Positions 8,432 through 16,519 of a stretch of DNA of 64,000 nt are shown piece by piece. Below the pieces are notes generated by a model. The model did not search any database and was not told the DNA's origin. It saw nothing but the letters and a program-made list of their open reading frames with translations. Source of the stretch: Bacteroidales bacterium UBA6377 (GTDB taxonomy: Bacteria > Bacteroidota > Bacteroidia > Bacteroidales > UBA932). The position numbers and the translations under genes were made by a program. Each line of letters begins with the position of its first letter. The first letter of the stretch is position 1. Location: assembly GCA_002438805.1 (NCBI GenBank), contig DJQV01000004.1:1-64000 (forward strand), given 5' to 3'.

Positions 8432-9633
8432 GACTCTCCAGGCTCATATTGACAGCCCTGCTGGCAGCCCTGCTGCCCTGCGTGGCCATGCATGGTCAAG
8501 ACACGAAGCGGCAGGAGAGCCGGAAAGCCCAGCTGGAGAAAGAGATAGCGCAGATCCAAAAGCAGCTTCGAGAGAACTCGAAACGGAGCAGCAGCGCCCT
8601 GGGGGAGTTGAACCTCATACGCAAGCAGATCTCAAACAGGCGCGAGCTCATCCGGGAGAGCGACCGGGAGATACGTATCCTCTCCGACAGCATTCGTACA
8701 GCCCGCATCGAATATGACGGGCTGAAGTCGAGACTCGACACTATGACGGTCTACTACGGACGCCTCATCCGGGGAGCCTACCGCAACCGCGACGCGCGCC
8801 TCTGGTATGCTTTCGTCTTCTCGGGCGAAGACTTGGGGCAGGCGGCAAGGAGATACCTGTATTTCAAGAACCTCTCATCGCAGATGAACAGCCAGGCAGC
8901 CAAGATAAAGGAACTTCAGGCAGACCTGGAAGCCAGGATGGAATCTCTAGAGGGGATGCGCCTCAGGGCGGAAAGCATCAAGGCCGGCAGGGAAAGGGAA
9001 CTTGAATCCCTGAAGATCGAGGAGAAGCGTTCCGATACGCTTGTGGCAAGCCTTAAGCGGGACAAGACCAGATACCAGCGCCAACTTGCGACCAAGCGCA
9101 AACAGGTGGAAGCCCTCAACAAGGAAATAGAGAAGATAATAGCCCAATACATGGATGAGGGCAAGAACAAGTCTTCCGGAAAAACTCAGGCCAAGTCAAC
9201 CAAGGCCATCGATTACAAACTCGCGGCTGAGTTCGAGGCCAACAAGGGTAAACTCCCGTGGCCGGCTGACGGGCCTGTTGTCGAGAAGTTCGGCAAACAC
9301 AACCATCCGGTCTACACCTCGATAGTTATGCCGTTCAACAACGGTATCGGGATCTCTCTGTCCCCCGGAGCAGCGGTGAAAGCAGTGTTCGACGGGGAAG
9401 TCAAGAGGGTGATAATGATGCCCGGCTACAACAAGTGCGTGCTGGTCCAGCACGGCAGCTATTTCAGCTTCTACTGCAAACTCGGACAGGTATCGGTCAA
9501 GGCTGGAGACAAAGTCAAGACAGGCCAGACCATAGGGCAGGTCGATACGATTGACGGTCAAGCCCTGCTGCATTTCCAGATATGGAAAGAAAAGACCCCG
9601 CAGAATCCCGAGGCCTGGCTACGTTCAAGATGA
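8428..9633 (+). CDS. EnvC-like murein hydrolase activator (degenerate LytM/M23 domain)
   Basis: A 401-residue periplasmic protein with a signal peptide (1-24), a long coiled coil (about 25-245) and a C-terminal LytM/M23 domain (about 275-400). This is the EnvC/NlpD architecture, in which the domain does not cut peptidoglycan but activates cell-separation amidases. The metal ligands look lost: where active M23 enzymes have HxGxD this protein reads NNGIGIS, and the usual HxH is LLHFQI. It therefore fits an activator rather than an endopeptidase. It is translationally coupled to the TPR gene upstream. It ends 26 bases before the convergent phosphopantetheinyl transferase gene, with no obvious terminator between. 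Confidence 0.88.
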   Translation: MRLSRLILTALLAALLPCVAMHGQDTKRQESRKAQLEKEIAQIQKQLRENSKRSSSALGELNLIRKQISNRRELIRESDREIRILSDSIRTARIEYDGLKSRLDTMTVYYGRLIRGAYRNRDARLWYAFVFSGEDLGQAARRYLYFKNLSSQMNSQAAKIKELQADLEARMESLEGMRLRAESIKAGRERELESLKIEEKRSDTLVASLKRDKTRYQRQLATKRKQVEALNKEIEKIIAQYMDEGKNKSSGKTQAKSTKAIDYKLAAEFEANKGKLPWPADGPVVEKFGKHNHPVYTSIVMPFNNGIGISLSPGAAVKAVFDGEVKRVIMMPGYNKCVLVQHGSYFSFYCKLGQVSVKAGDKVKTGQTIGQVDTIDGQALLHFQIWKEKTPQNPEAWLRSR

Positions 9634-9659
9634 AAAAGAGTTTGTGATCCGGCGTGGCG

Positions 9660-10301
9660 TCAGCCGGCGACCCAGACCAGGACGTGGCGGTCGAAAGTCA
9701 TGTACTGAAGATGGAGTTCTTCTTCGAATCCGTCTTTCTGTATGAAAGTCGCTTCGAGTTCTCCCTCTCCGCGCAGCCTGAAGTCATCGACTTCAATCTG
9801 CTCGGCGAAATCCACATTGTGCTGTGACATCTTCTTGTAGATGGCTTCCTTGGCGCACCAGTAGATGGCTAGCTGCTCATTGCGCTTGTCCTCGTCGAGG
9901 CTTTCAATCTCCTCTTCGGACAGAGCTTTTTTCTCCACGGCGGAGAAGTCCCTGTCGAGGGACTCGCAGTCTATTCCCACCTCTTCGGTATCGTTGAGGA
10001 TGACAGCTACGTATTTGTCAGTGTGGGTGATGCTTATATTGGTCGCTGAATTCTCGATGTAGGGCTTGCCGTTGTCGTGGTGACTCAGGTAAACTTTCTC
10101 CCCGAACATCACGTCAAGAAGAGCCCTGACGGCAAATTTCTGCTTTCTCAGCGATTCGCTTTTTATATAGGATATTTCTTCAAGTTCATCTGCCGGAACT
10201 GAAGAGAGTCTGCGAAGTTCTTCTTCGGACTCGGTGATCTTCCATACTCCCAGTTTCGAGTGGTAGTCGTCGTCAAGATCCTGTATTAGATATAGAGCCA
10301 T
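9660..10301 (-). CDS. 4'-phosphopantetheinyl transferase, Sfp/AcpT type
   Basis: A 213-residue enzyme expected to move 4'-phosphopantetheine from CoA to a serine of acyl or peptidyl carrier proteins. The superfamily signatures are VGIDCE (Mg-binding Asp and Glu) and WCAKEAIYK (WxxKEAxxK). ITHTDKYVAV holds the conserved His preceding them. The ATG at 10301 sits 18 bases downstream of a TATCTTTG -7 box on the minus strand; longer versions reach back into the mdh leader. It is 1.1 kb away from the fatty-acid operon at 11.4-15.6 kb, whose carrier-protein-dependent enzymes it could serve, but no carrier protein is encoded in the window. Confidence 0.9.
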   Translation of the reverse strand: MALYLIQDLDDDYHSKLGVWKITESEEELRRLSSVPADELEEISYIKSESLRKQKFAVRALLDVMFGEKVYLSHHDNGKPYIENSATNISITHTDKYVAVILNDTEEVGIDCESLDRDFSAVEKKALSEEEIESLDEDKRNEQLAIYWCAKEAIYKKMSQHNVDFAEQIEVDDFRLRGEGELEATFIQKDGFEEELHLQYMTFDRHVLVWVAG

Positions 10302-10319
10302 AAATATTTTATATCGGCG

Positions 10320-10346
10320 CAAAGATAATGATTTTTTGTATATTTG
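10320..10346. promoter_or_regulatory. Divergent -7 boxes for the phosphopantetheinyl transferase and mdh
   Basis: Minus strand: TATCTTTG (complement of 10320-10327), 18 bases before the transferase ATG. Plus strand: TATATTTG (10339-10346), 37 bases before the mdh ATG. The two boxes are 11 bp apart, so RNA polymerase probably cannot occupy both at once. Neither has a clear TTG element. Confidence 0.5.
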
Positions 10347-10383
10347 TCCCACTTTTAGGAAGTACAATAATATCGATATTATT

Positions 10384-11376
10384 ATGAAATACCTTACTGA
10401 CGAAAAGTTGCTCATAGTCGGTGCCGGCGGAATGATCGGCTCCAATATGGCACAGACTGCCCTTATGCTCGGGCTCACTCCAAATGTTTGTCTTTATGAC
10501 ATCTTCGAGCCAGGCGTGCACGGCGTGGCCGAGGAGATGTACCACTGCGCATTCGAAGGCGCCAACATCACCTGGACCGTCGATCCGGCTGTGGCTTTCA
10601 AGGATGCCAAGTACATCATTTCTTCCGGCGGAGCTCCTCGCAAGGAGGGCATGACCCGCGAGGATCTTCTCAAGGGCAACTGCCAGATCGCCGCGCAGTT
10701 CGGTGACTACATCAAGGAGTATTGCCCGGATGTGAAGCACGTGGTGGTCATTTTCAACCCTGCTGATGTGACCGCACTTACGGCACTCATCCATTCAGGG
10801 CTGAAGCCGTCGCAGCTCACTTCCCTTGCTGCTCTCGACTCCACCCGTCTCCAGAGCAATCTTGCCAAGGAATTCGGCGTTCAGCAGAGCAAGGTGACCC
10901 ATGCCTATACTTATGGCGGTCACGGCGAGGCCATGGCTGTGTTCGCAAGCAAGGCCCTCATAGACGGCACGCCGCTTGCCGACAAGCATCTTTCAGCAGA
11001 GCGCTGGGCCGAGATCAAGCACGAGACGGTGCAGGGCGGCTCCAACATCATCAAGCTTCGTGGACGCAGCTCATTCCAGAGCCCGGCCTACAATGCCGTC
11101 AAGATGATCGAGGCCGCCATGGGCGGAGCCAAGTTCACCTGGCCTGCCGGATGCTATGTCAACTGCGACACCTGCGGCTACAAGAACGTGATGATGGCCA
11201 TGCCTACAGTGATTGACGCTACCGGAGTACATTTCACCAAGCCGGAAGGCACCGCCGAAGAGATGGCAGAACTTCAGGCTTCTTACGAGCATCTCTGCAA
11301 GATGCGTGACGAGATCGTCTCCCTGGGCATCGTCCCTCCGGTAGACGAGTGGAAGAAGTCCAACCCTAATCTGTAG
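10384..11376 (+). CDS. mdh: Malate dehydrogenase (Bacteroidota-type, LDH/MDH superfamily)
   Basis: A 330-residue NAD-dependent malate/lactate dehydrogenase superfamily enzyme of the divergent kind annotated as malate dehydrogenase in Bacteroidota. It would interconvert malate and oxaloacetate in the reductive branch to fumarate and succinate. It shows the Rossmann glycine motif VGAGGMIGSN (about 12-21), substrate-binding Arg residues in GGAPRKEGMTREDLL, the NPAD segment and the catalytic His in YTYGGHGEAM. ATG 10384 fits the -7 box at 10339-10346 and the family N terminus. A strong terminator follows. Confidence 0.88.
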   Translation: MKYLTDEKLLIVGAGGMIGSNMAQTALMLGLTPNVCLYDIFEPGVHGVAEEMYHCAFEGANITWTVDPAVAFKDAKYIISSGGAPRKEGMTREDLLKGNCQIAAQFGDYIKEYCPDVKHVVVIFNPADVTALTALIHSGLKPSQLTSLAALDSTRLQSNLAKEFGVQQSKVTHAYTYGGHGEAMAVFASKALIDGTPLADKHLSAERWAEIKHETVQGGSNIIKLRGRSSFQSPAYNAVKMIEAAMGGAKFTWPAGCYVNCDTCGYKNVMMAMPTVIDATGVHFTKPEGTAEEMAELQASYEHLCKMRDEIVSLGIVPPVDEWKKSNPNL

Positions 11377-11391
11377 TCTTAGACAGAAGAC

Positions 11392-11426
11392 AAAAATCCC
11401 GGGGCTTCAAGCTCCGGGATTTTTTA
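11392..11426. terminator. Bidirectional terminator between mdh and fabI
   Basis: AAAAATCCCGG and CCGGGATTTTTT form a GC-rich stem around a short loop, with an A run on the left and a T run on the right. It can end both mdh (plus) and the fatty-acid operon (minus). Confidence 0.9.
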
Positions 11427-11440
11427 TATGCCAGAGACAC

Positions 11441-12259
11441 TTACAGCCCTTTGCGGAAAGTGTCTATCACATCGGCTGTGAGTCCTGTGGTGGAGAAGCC
11501 TCCGTCGTGGTAGAGAGTCTGCATCGTCACATGCTTCGTAAGGTCGGAGAACAGAGTCACGAGGTAGTCGGCGCAGTCGGAGGCGCTGGCGTTGCCCAGA
11601 GGGGACATCTTGTCAGCGTATGCAAACATGTCCTGCATGCCCGCGATGCCGCTGCCGGCTGTCGTCAAGGTGGGGGACTGGGACACCGTGTTGATCCGCA
11701 CGTGCCTGCGCTTGCCGTAAATGACCCCGAAGCTCCTGGCTATGGACTCAAGCAGCGCCTTGGCGTCAGCCATGTCGTTGTATCCCTCGAAAGTGCGTTG
11801 CGCCGCGATGTATGTCAGCGCAGCCACAGAGCCCCATTCATTGAGCGCGTCCTTGCGATAGAGCACGTTGAGCAGCTTGTGGAAGGAGAGGGCCGAGATA
11901 TCCAGAGTCTTGCCGAAGAAGTCGTAGTTGGTGTCTTCGTAGGGCTTGCCCTTGCGGATGTTGGGGGACATGCCGACGGAGTGCAGCACGAAGTCGAACT
12001 GTCCGCCGAAGTGCTCCATGGCCTGGTCTATCAGGGTGTTGAGGTCTTCAAGAGAGGTGGCGTCTGCCGGCACCACGAGCGCTCCGCACTGCTCCGCCAG
12101 TTCGTTGATGGTGCCGAGGCGGATGGACACTGGGGTGTTGGTGAGCACCAACTCCGCTCCTTCTTCTTTGGCTTTAAGTGCTGCTTTCCAGGCGATTGAC
12201 TGGTCGTTGAGGGCACCGAATATTATGCCCTTCTTGCCTTTGAGTAATCCGTATGCCAT
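11441..12259 (-). CDS. fabI: Enoyl-[acyl-carrier-protein] reductase (NADH), FabI
   Basis: A 272-residue short-chain dehydrogenase that performs the last reduction of each type II fatty-acid elongation cycle. It starts with the FabI N terminus GLLKGKKGIIFGALNDQSIAW, and the catalytic Tyr and Lys are in YNDMADAK (Tyr-x6-Lys). The family segment NTVSQSPTLTTAGSGI and the closing VDGG-like LYHDGG are present. It lies 2 bases after fabZ as the last gene of the ligase-fabF-fabZ-fabI operon, before a strong terminator. Confidence 0.93.
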   Translation of the reverse strand: MAYGLLKGKKGIIFGALNDQSIAWKAALKAKEEGAELVLTNTPVSIRLGTINELAEQCGALVVPADATSLEDLNTLIDQAMEHFGGQFDFVLHSVGMSPNIRKGKPYEDTNYDFFGKTLDISALSFHKLLNVLYRKDALNEWGSVAALTYIAAQRTFEGYNDMADAKALLESIARSFGVIYGKRRHVRINTVSQSPTLTTAGSGIAGMQDMFAYADKMSPLGNASASDCADYLVTLFSDLTKHVTMQTLYHDGGFSTTGLTADVIDTFRKGL

Positions 12260-12261
12260 GA

Positions 12262-12696
12262 TTATTGTTTCTTGAGTTTTTCGTTCGGTACAAGCATGAA
12301 AGTGAGCTTGCCCATGCAGCAGACTTTGTCGTTGACAGTAGCCTTGGCTTCCACGAATACAGCCGGGCCCTTGCGGCCTATGAGGCGTGCACGGGTGCAG
12401 ACAGTGTCTCCTGGGAATACTGAATGTTTGAACTTGACCCCGTCAAGGGCGGCGTAGAATGCCGTGTTCGTCTTGAGCTCTTCGGCCGGGATCAGCAGGA
12501 AACTGGCCTGGGCCATCATCTCGCACAGGATGACTCCCGGCACTACAGGGTAACCTGGAAAATGCCCGGTGGTGAAAAACTCGTTGTCGCGGATGGTGTA
12601 CTTGGAGCAGACGTATTCCCCGTCCCATTCGGACTCGTCCACGAGGAGCATAGGCTCCCTATGCGGCAGAATCTGCTTTATCTCTTCTCTGTTCAT
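12262..12696 (-). CDS. fabZ: FabZ-like 3-hydroxyacyl-ACP dehydratase
   Basis: A 144-residue hot-dog-fold dehydratase. The active-site motif GHFPGYPVVPGVILCEMMAQ carries the catalytic His and, 14 residues later, the Glu. It opens with the family phrase IKQILPHREPMLLVD. It would remove water from 3-hydroxyacyl-ACP between the FabF and FabI steps. ATG 12696 overlaps the fabF stop as ATGA, indicating translational coupling. In other Bacteroidota the main fabZ is often fused to lpxC, so this may be a second, stand-alone copy; the window cannot show that. Confidence 0.9.
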   Translation of the reverse strand: MNREEIKQILPHREPMLLVDESEWDGEYVCSKYTIRDNEFFTTGHFPGYPVVPGVILCEMMAQASFLLIPAEELKTNTAFYAALDGVKFKHSVFPGDTVCTRARLIGRKGPAVFVEAKATVNDKVCCMGKLTFMLVPNEKLKKQ

Positions 12697-13946
12697 TTGT
12701 AGAATTTTCGTAAAGACACGCAAACATTATGCCCTCCGAAACCGAGAGAGTTGGAGACAGCTATGTCCAGATTCCGTTTCCGGGCTGTGAGCGGTGTGTA
12801 GTCAAGATCGCACTCCGGGTCAGGGGTCGTGAGCCCGAGTGTCGGGGGAACAACCCCGTCCCTGAGTGCCAGGGCCGAGGCTATGAGTTCGGCCGCACCT
12901 GTGGCCCCGAACATGTGCCCGGTCATTGATTTTGTGGAACTTATGGATGCCCTGCGGGCGTCCTTCTCGCCGAGGGCAAGTTTGACAGCCTTGGTCTCTG
13001 CCGCATCGTTGAGGTGCGTTCCGGTGCCGTGGGCGTTGATGTAGAGGTTCTCACCCTCCTTATATCCCGCCTGCGAGAGTGCGTCCTTGATGGCCCTTGA
13101 AGCCGGGATGCCGTCTTGGCGCGGGGCTGTGTAGTGATAGGCGTCGCAGGTGCAGCCGTAGCCGCACACTTCAGCAATTATCTCCGCTCCGCGGGCCATG
13201 GCGTGTCCGTATTCTTCGAGCATTAGGAAGGCTGCTCCCTCGGCCATCACGAAGCCGCCGCGGTCCTTGTCGAAGGGGCGGCAGGCTTTGGACGGATCTT
13301 CTTCCGTGGTGAGGGCTTTGCAGTTGGCGAATCCTCCTATGGCGAGCGGGTTGAGCACGGCCTCGCTTCCGCCGGTGAGGATGGCGTCTGCGCGTCCATA
13401 GCTGATGGCAAGGTAGGCCTCTCCGATGGAGTTGGTGCTAGTGGCGCAGGCTGATACGTGGGTAAGGCACGGGCCCTGAGCGTTGTACCTGATGGCAATG
13501 TTGCCTCCCGCGATGTTCGGGATCATCATCGGAATGAAGAGAGGGGAAATCCTGTCCGCTCCTTCTTCCAGAAGCACTTTCGTCTGGGCGATGAAGGTGT
13601 TCATGCCTCCGATTCCGGTGCCGGCGTAGACTCCGAATCTCTCCGGCTCAACATTATCTCCGGATACGAGGCCGCTGGACTTCATGACCTGCGATGCGGC
13701 TGCGAGGGCGTACTGGCTGTAGAGGTCGTTTTTTCTCTTGTCGGCGCTGCTCAGACCGAAATCTGACGGGTTGAAGTCCTTGATGTTGCCGGCCACGTGT
13801 ATGGGAAGCCCGTGAAGATCCATTCCTGTGAGCGGTCCGATGCCGCAGCGTCCTGACTTGAGGCTGTCCCAGAATGTGGCGATGTCATTGCCGACCGGGG
13901 AGATTACTCCCAGGCCGGTTATGACAACTCTTCTTCCATTATTCAT
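12693..13946 (-). CDS. fabF: Beta-ketoacyl-[acyl-carrier-protein] synthase II, FabF
   Basis: A 417-residue condensing enzyme of type II fatty-acid synthesis. The Cys-His-His triad is complete: Cys in SACATSTNSIG, His in INAHGTGTHLND and His in KSMTGHMFGATGA. Length and the GGHNVCVSLR end match FabF. It overlaps the ligase upstream by 8 bases and fabZ downstream by 4, so the operon is tightly coupled. With FabZ and FabI it would extend acyl chains made or activated elsewhere. No FabG, FabD or acyl carrier protein is present in the window. Confidence 0.93.
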   Translation of the reverse strand: MNNGRRVVITGLGVISPVGNDIATFWDSLKSGRCGIGPLTGMDLHGLPIHVAGNIKDFNPSDFGLSSADKRKNDLYSQYALAAASQVMKSSGLVSGDNVEPERFGVYAGTGIGGMNTFIAQTKVLLEEGADRISPLFIPMMIPNIAGGNIAIRYNAQGPCLTHVSACATSTNSIGEAYLAISYGRADAILTGGSEAVLNPLAIGGFANCKALTTEEDPSKACRPFDKDRGGFVMAEGAAFLMLEEYGHAMARGAEIIAEVCGYGCTCDAYHYTAPRQDGIPASRAIKDALSQAGYKEGENLYINAHGTGTHLNDAAETKAVKLALGEKDARRASISSTKSMTGHMFGATGAAELIASALALRDGVVPPTLGLTTPDPECDLDYTPLTARKRNLDIAVSNSLGFGGHNVCVSLRKFYK

Positions 13947-15597
13947 ACATGAACCTCCTGATGCTCCCCTTAGGTGTCTTGGAGAACGGTTCGAAGCGGA
14001 GTTCGTATGAGCTTACCTGAGAGTATGCGGGGATTTTCTTGTTGAGGGCCACGATGTTGGCGTCCATCACGCTCTTGAGGGCTGCGGCGTCAAGGTCTCC
14101 GGTGAGGTTGGCATCCGGGACGATGAGGGCTACGAGTTTGCTGTTGCGTGAGACGATGAGCGACTCGCCTACGTAAGGGAGGGCGTTGAGCACCACCTCG
14201 ATTTCCTCCGGAAATATGTTCTGCCCGTTGGAGGTGAGTATCATGCTCTTGCAGCGGCCTACGATGAAGACGCTCTTGTCGCTGTCGATGGTGGCGAGGT
14301 CGCCAGTCTTGAACCAGCCGTCCTCGGTGAAAGCCGCTTTGGTGGCTGCTTCGTTTTTGTAGTATCCCTTGAATACAACATATCCCCTGATGAGGATTTC
14401 TCCCGGGATGTGCGCCGGATCGGCTGAGTTGACCTTGAGCTCAACTCCCTCTTCGGCTACCTCGCCGCATTCCTTGAGTTTGTATCTGCCCAGATGGCCG
14501 ATGCAGATGGTCGGGGCGGACTCTGTCATGCCGTAGCCGGTTATGAAAGGCACGTTCAGTTTCTTCACCATGAGTTCTTCCAGATGTTCAGGAATTGCGG
14601 CTCCGCCTGTGGCGATGATTTCCACGTTGCCGCCAAGGGCCTTCATGAAGATGGTCGCAAGGGCATCGCAGAAGTCAGGGTTGTTCTGGTAGTCCTCAAG
14701 TTTCGCCGCACCGCTCTTGCTGTGGATGAACTCTCCGATGGAGTCTTCCAGAAGCTTGGTGAGGATCAGCGGCACGGCGAAGAATACACAAGGCTTGTGT
14801 TTCCTGAGGGCGGGTTTGAGGTTTGACGGCACTGGCGGCAGGCAGAGCACGATAAGGTGCAGGCCGAAACAGAGCGGGGCCATCATGTCGAAGACCATTC
14901 CGAAGATGTGCGCGTATGGGAGCACGCTGACGTAGCTGTCGCCCCTCCTGTACGGGAAATGGTTCGGGATGAGGTGGATGTTGGCCGAGAGGTTGCGGTT
15001 GGTCAGCATCACTCCTTTAGGGTTGCCGGTGGAGCCTGAGGTGTACATGATGGCGGCGAGATCGTCCAGCGAGCCGGTCTCGTAGTGGATGTCTTCAGCT
15101 TTGAGTCCGTCCGGGTGGGCTTCGTTGAAGAGGACTTCGCACTTATTGTAGATGTCTGCGAACCCATCGCGGGAGGCGAGGAGGTCGAAACTCTTGGTGT
15201 CGACGACTCCGATAAGGTTCGGGAGGGCATCGAAGTTCATCTTGTCGAAGATGCCTTTCTCGGTGTAGAGAAGGCGCGCGTCGGAGTGGTTGACGAGGGC
15301 TGTGGTGTCATCAGGGGTGAAACCGTTGAAGATCTGCACTGCGACGAATCCCCCTATCTGGGCGGCCATGAAAACTTTGGCCCAGTTGGAGCTGCTCCTT
15401 GCGTTGATGACTATCTTGTCGCCTTTATTGAGCCCGGCCGCTTTCCAGCAGAGCACGAGCCTTTCGATATCGGCAGCGAGTTCGCCGTAGGTGATGCTGC
15501 TGCTGTTGAAGTCGTCGAGGGCCGGTTTGTCCCAGCACTGCTTGACTGAATTTTCAAATGTAAGAATGAAATTGTCTTTCTGTTTGAGTTCGTACAT
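13939..15597 (-). CDS. AMP-forming fatty-acid ligase (acyl-CoA/acyl-ACP synthetase)
   Basis: A 552-residue adenylate-forming enzyme of the long-chain acyl-CoA synthetase type. It activates a carboxylic acid with ATP and passes the acyl group to CoA or to a carrier protein. Motifs in order: P-loop YTSGSTGNPKGVMLTNRN (about 185-202), GYGMTESAPT, GWFKTGDLATID and the C-terminal hinge region. At the A10 position relatives have TPTxKxxR, whereas this protein reads TPKGSIRR, so a Lys is present but two residues earlier. It is the first gene of a four-gene operon with fabF, fabZ and fabI, which suggests that it feeds fatty acids into elongation. Acceptor (CoA or ACP) cannot be told from sequence. 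Confidence 0.88.
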   Translation of the reverse strand: MYELKQKDNFILTFENSVKQCWDKPALDDFNSSSITYGELAADIERLVLCWKAAGLNKGDKIVINARSSSNWAKVFMAAQIGGFVAVQIFNGFTPDDTTALVNHSDARLLYTEKGIFDKMNFDALPNLIGVVDTKSFDLLASRDGFADIYNKCEVLFNEAHPDGLKAEDIHYETGSLDDLAAIMYTSGSTGNPKGVMLTNRNLSANIHLIPNHFPYRRGDSYVSVLPYAHIFGMVFDMMAPLCFGLHLIVLCLPPVPSNLKPALRKHKPCVFFAVPLILTKLLEDSIGEFIHSKSGAAKLEDYQNNPDFCDALATIFMKALGGNVEIIATGGAAIPEHLEELMVKKLNVPFITGYGMTESAPTICIGHLGRYKLKECGEVAEEGVELKVNSADPAHIPGEILIRGYVVFKGYYKNEAATKAAFTEDGWFKTGDLATIDSDKSVFIVGRCKSMILTSNGQNIFPEEIEVVLNALPYVGESLIVSRNSKLVALIVPDANLTGDLDAAALKSVMDANIVALNKKIPAYSQVSSYELRFEPFSKTPKGSIRRFMYE

Positions 15598-15817
15598 TGT
15601 GAATGACTTTTTAATTGTTAACTAACGGCGGCGAATGTACGGACAATCGAGATAAATAATCGGACAACGGTCCGGCTTTGTGGCTAAAAACGGCTCATCC
15701 GTGGTGAGAAAAGGGTTTTGTGGCGAGTTGCGGATATTTGACAATTTCGCCACAATCGCCTTTCTGCGTGCCTGTGGAGGGGTATGGGAAGCCGAAACCT
15801 GCCTTGGCGGGCATCAA
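15598..15817 (-). other. 220-bp gap upstream of the ligase operon, with a hairpin
   Basis: No credible gene. A perfect 9-bp inverted repeat, TTGTGGCGA (15718-15726) and TCGCCACAA (15747-15755), encloses a 20-base loop. A smaller one (CGGAC/GTCCG) lies near 15661-15674. Neither is followed by a long U run in either direction. No clear TTG-TAnnTTTG pair for the operon was found. The only TAnnTTTG match, TACCTTTG on the minus strand at 15819-15826, overlaps the trmN6 stop and may be chance. The stretch may be the operon's leader. Confidence 0.4.
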
Positions 15818-16519
15818 TCAAAGGTAGAAGTCCTGTGTCAACAGACGGTACTCCTCTGTTTTTACACCTGCCGTTGATAGGGTTAGGAAATCTTCCTTTG
15901 CCGCGCTTTTTGTGCTGGAGAATTCCGCTATGACGCGGCGTGCAGTTTTGCTTTCGGTAGTCTTGACGTGCAGCAGGCGGAAAGGGTGCAGTCCGAATGA
16001 TGCGGCGCATCTTCTCAGGTCGCGCAGTGATTCGGAAGGGATGATCATGGACAGACGGCCGCCCGTGTCGAGCCTGTCGGCTGCGAAAGTCAGGATGTCC
16101 CTATATGAAAGCGAGTCCGTGTGGCGCGCCGCGGCCTGTCGGGGGTCGGGATTCTTGAGGGAAGAGTCGTAATAGGGAGGGTTGGAGAATATGAGGTTGA
16201 ACCTGCCGTCTGGTCTGAATCCCGAGAGGGGAGTGCAGATCGCGGTGAGTCGGTCCGCCCAAGGTGATGACGCAAAGTTGAGGGAGGCTTCTCTGGCTGA
16301 GGCCCGGTCGATGTCGATCCCTGTGATCCTGCATCCCTCACTTCGCTGCGCGGCCATGAGGGCTATCACTCCTGTCCCAGTGCCTATGTCGAGGGCTGTC
16401 CTGTCTGACGGAAGGATGGTCATCGCGGCGCCGAGCAGGACGGCGTCGGTGCCTACTTTGAGGGATGAATCGTGGTTGCGTACCTCAAAATGGCGGAATC
16501 TGAAGATGCCGTCTGCCAT
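15818..16519 (-). CDS. trmN6: tRNA1(Val) (adenine37-N6)-methyltransferase, TrmN6-like
   Basis: A 233-residue SAM-dependent methyltransferase. The SAM loop ALDIGTGTGVIALMAAQ lies near 43-59, and the N6-adenine catalytic motif NPPYYDSS is in the middle of the chain. The N terminus FRFRHFEVRNHDSSLKVGTD is characteristic of the YfiC/TrmN6 group, which modifies A37 of tRNA-Val. Its ATG shares one base with the stop of the upstream ABC ATPase gene (TAATG). This makes a two-gene unit with lolD, possibly extending to the ligase operon. Confidence 0.88.
   Translation of the reverse strand: MADGIFRFRHFEVRNHDSSLKVGTDAVLLGAAMTILPSDRTALDIGTGTGVIALMAAQRSEGCRITGIDIDRASAREASLNFASSPWADRLTAICTPLSGFRPDGRFNLIFSNPPYYDSSLKNPDPRQAAARHTDSLSYRDILTFAADRLDTGGRLSMIIPSESLRDLRRCAASFGLHPFRLLHVKTTESKTARRVIAEFSSTKSAAKEDFLTLSTAGVKTEEYRLLTQDFYL

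Noticed and set aside
11441..15597. Aryl polyene or other secondary-metabolite cluster
   Set aside because: Only one condensing enzyme and ordinary FabZ and FabI are present, with no ammonia-lyase, aromatase, glycosyltransferase or MMPL exporter; a fatty-acid role is simpler.
15680..15877. Short plus-strand frame of 65 codons in the gap before trmN6
   Set aside because: No start context, no recognisable protein, and it runs antisense into trmN6; composition does not look coding.
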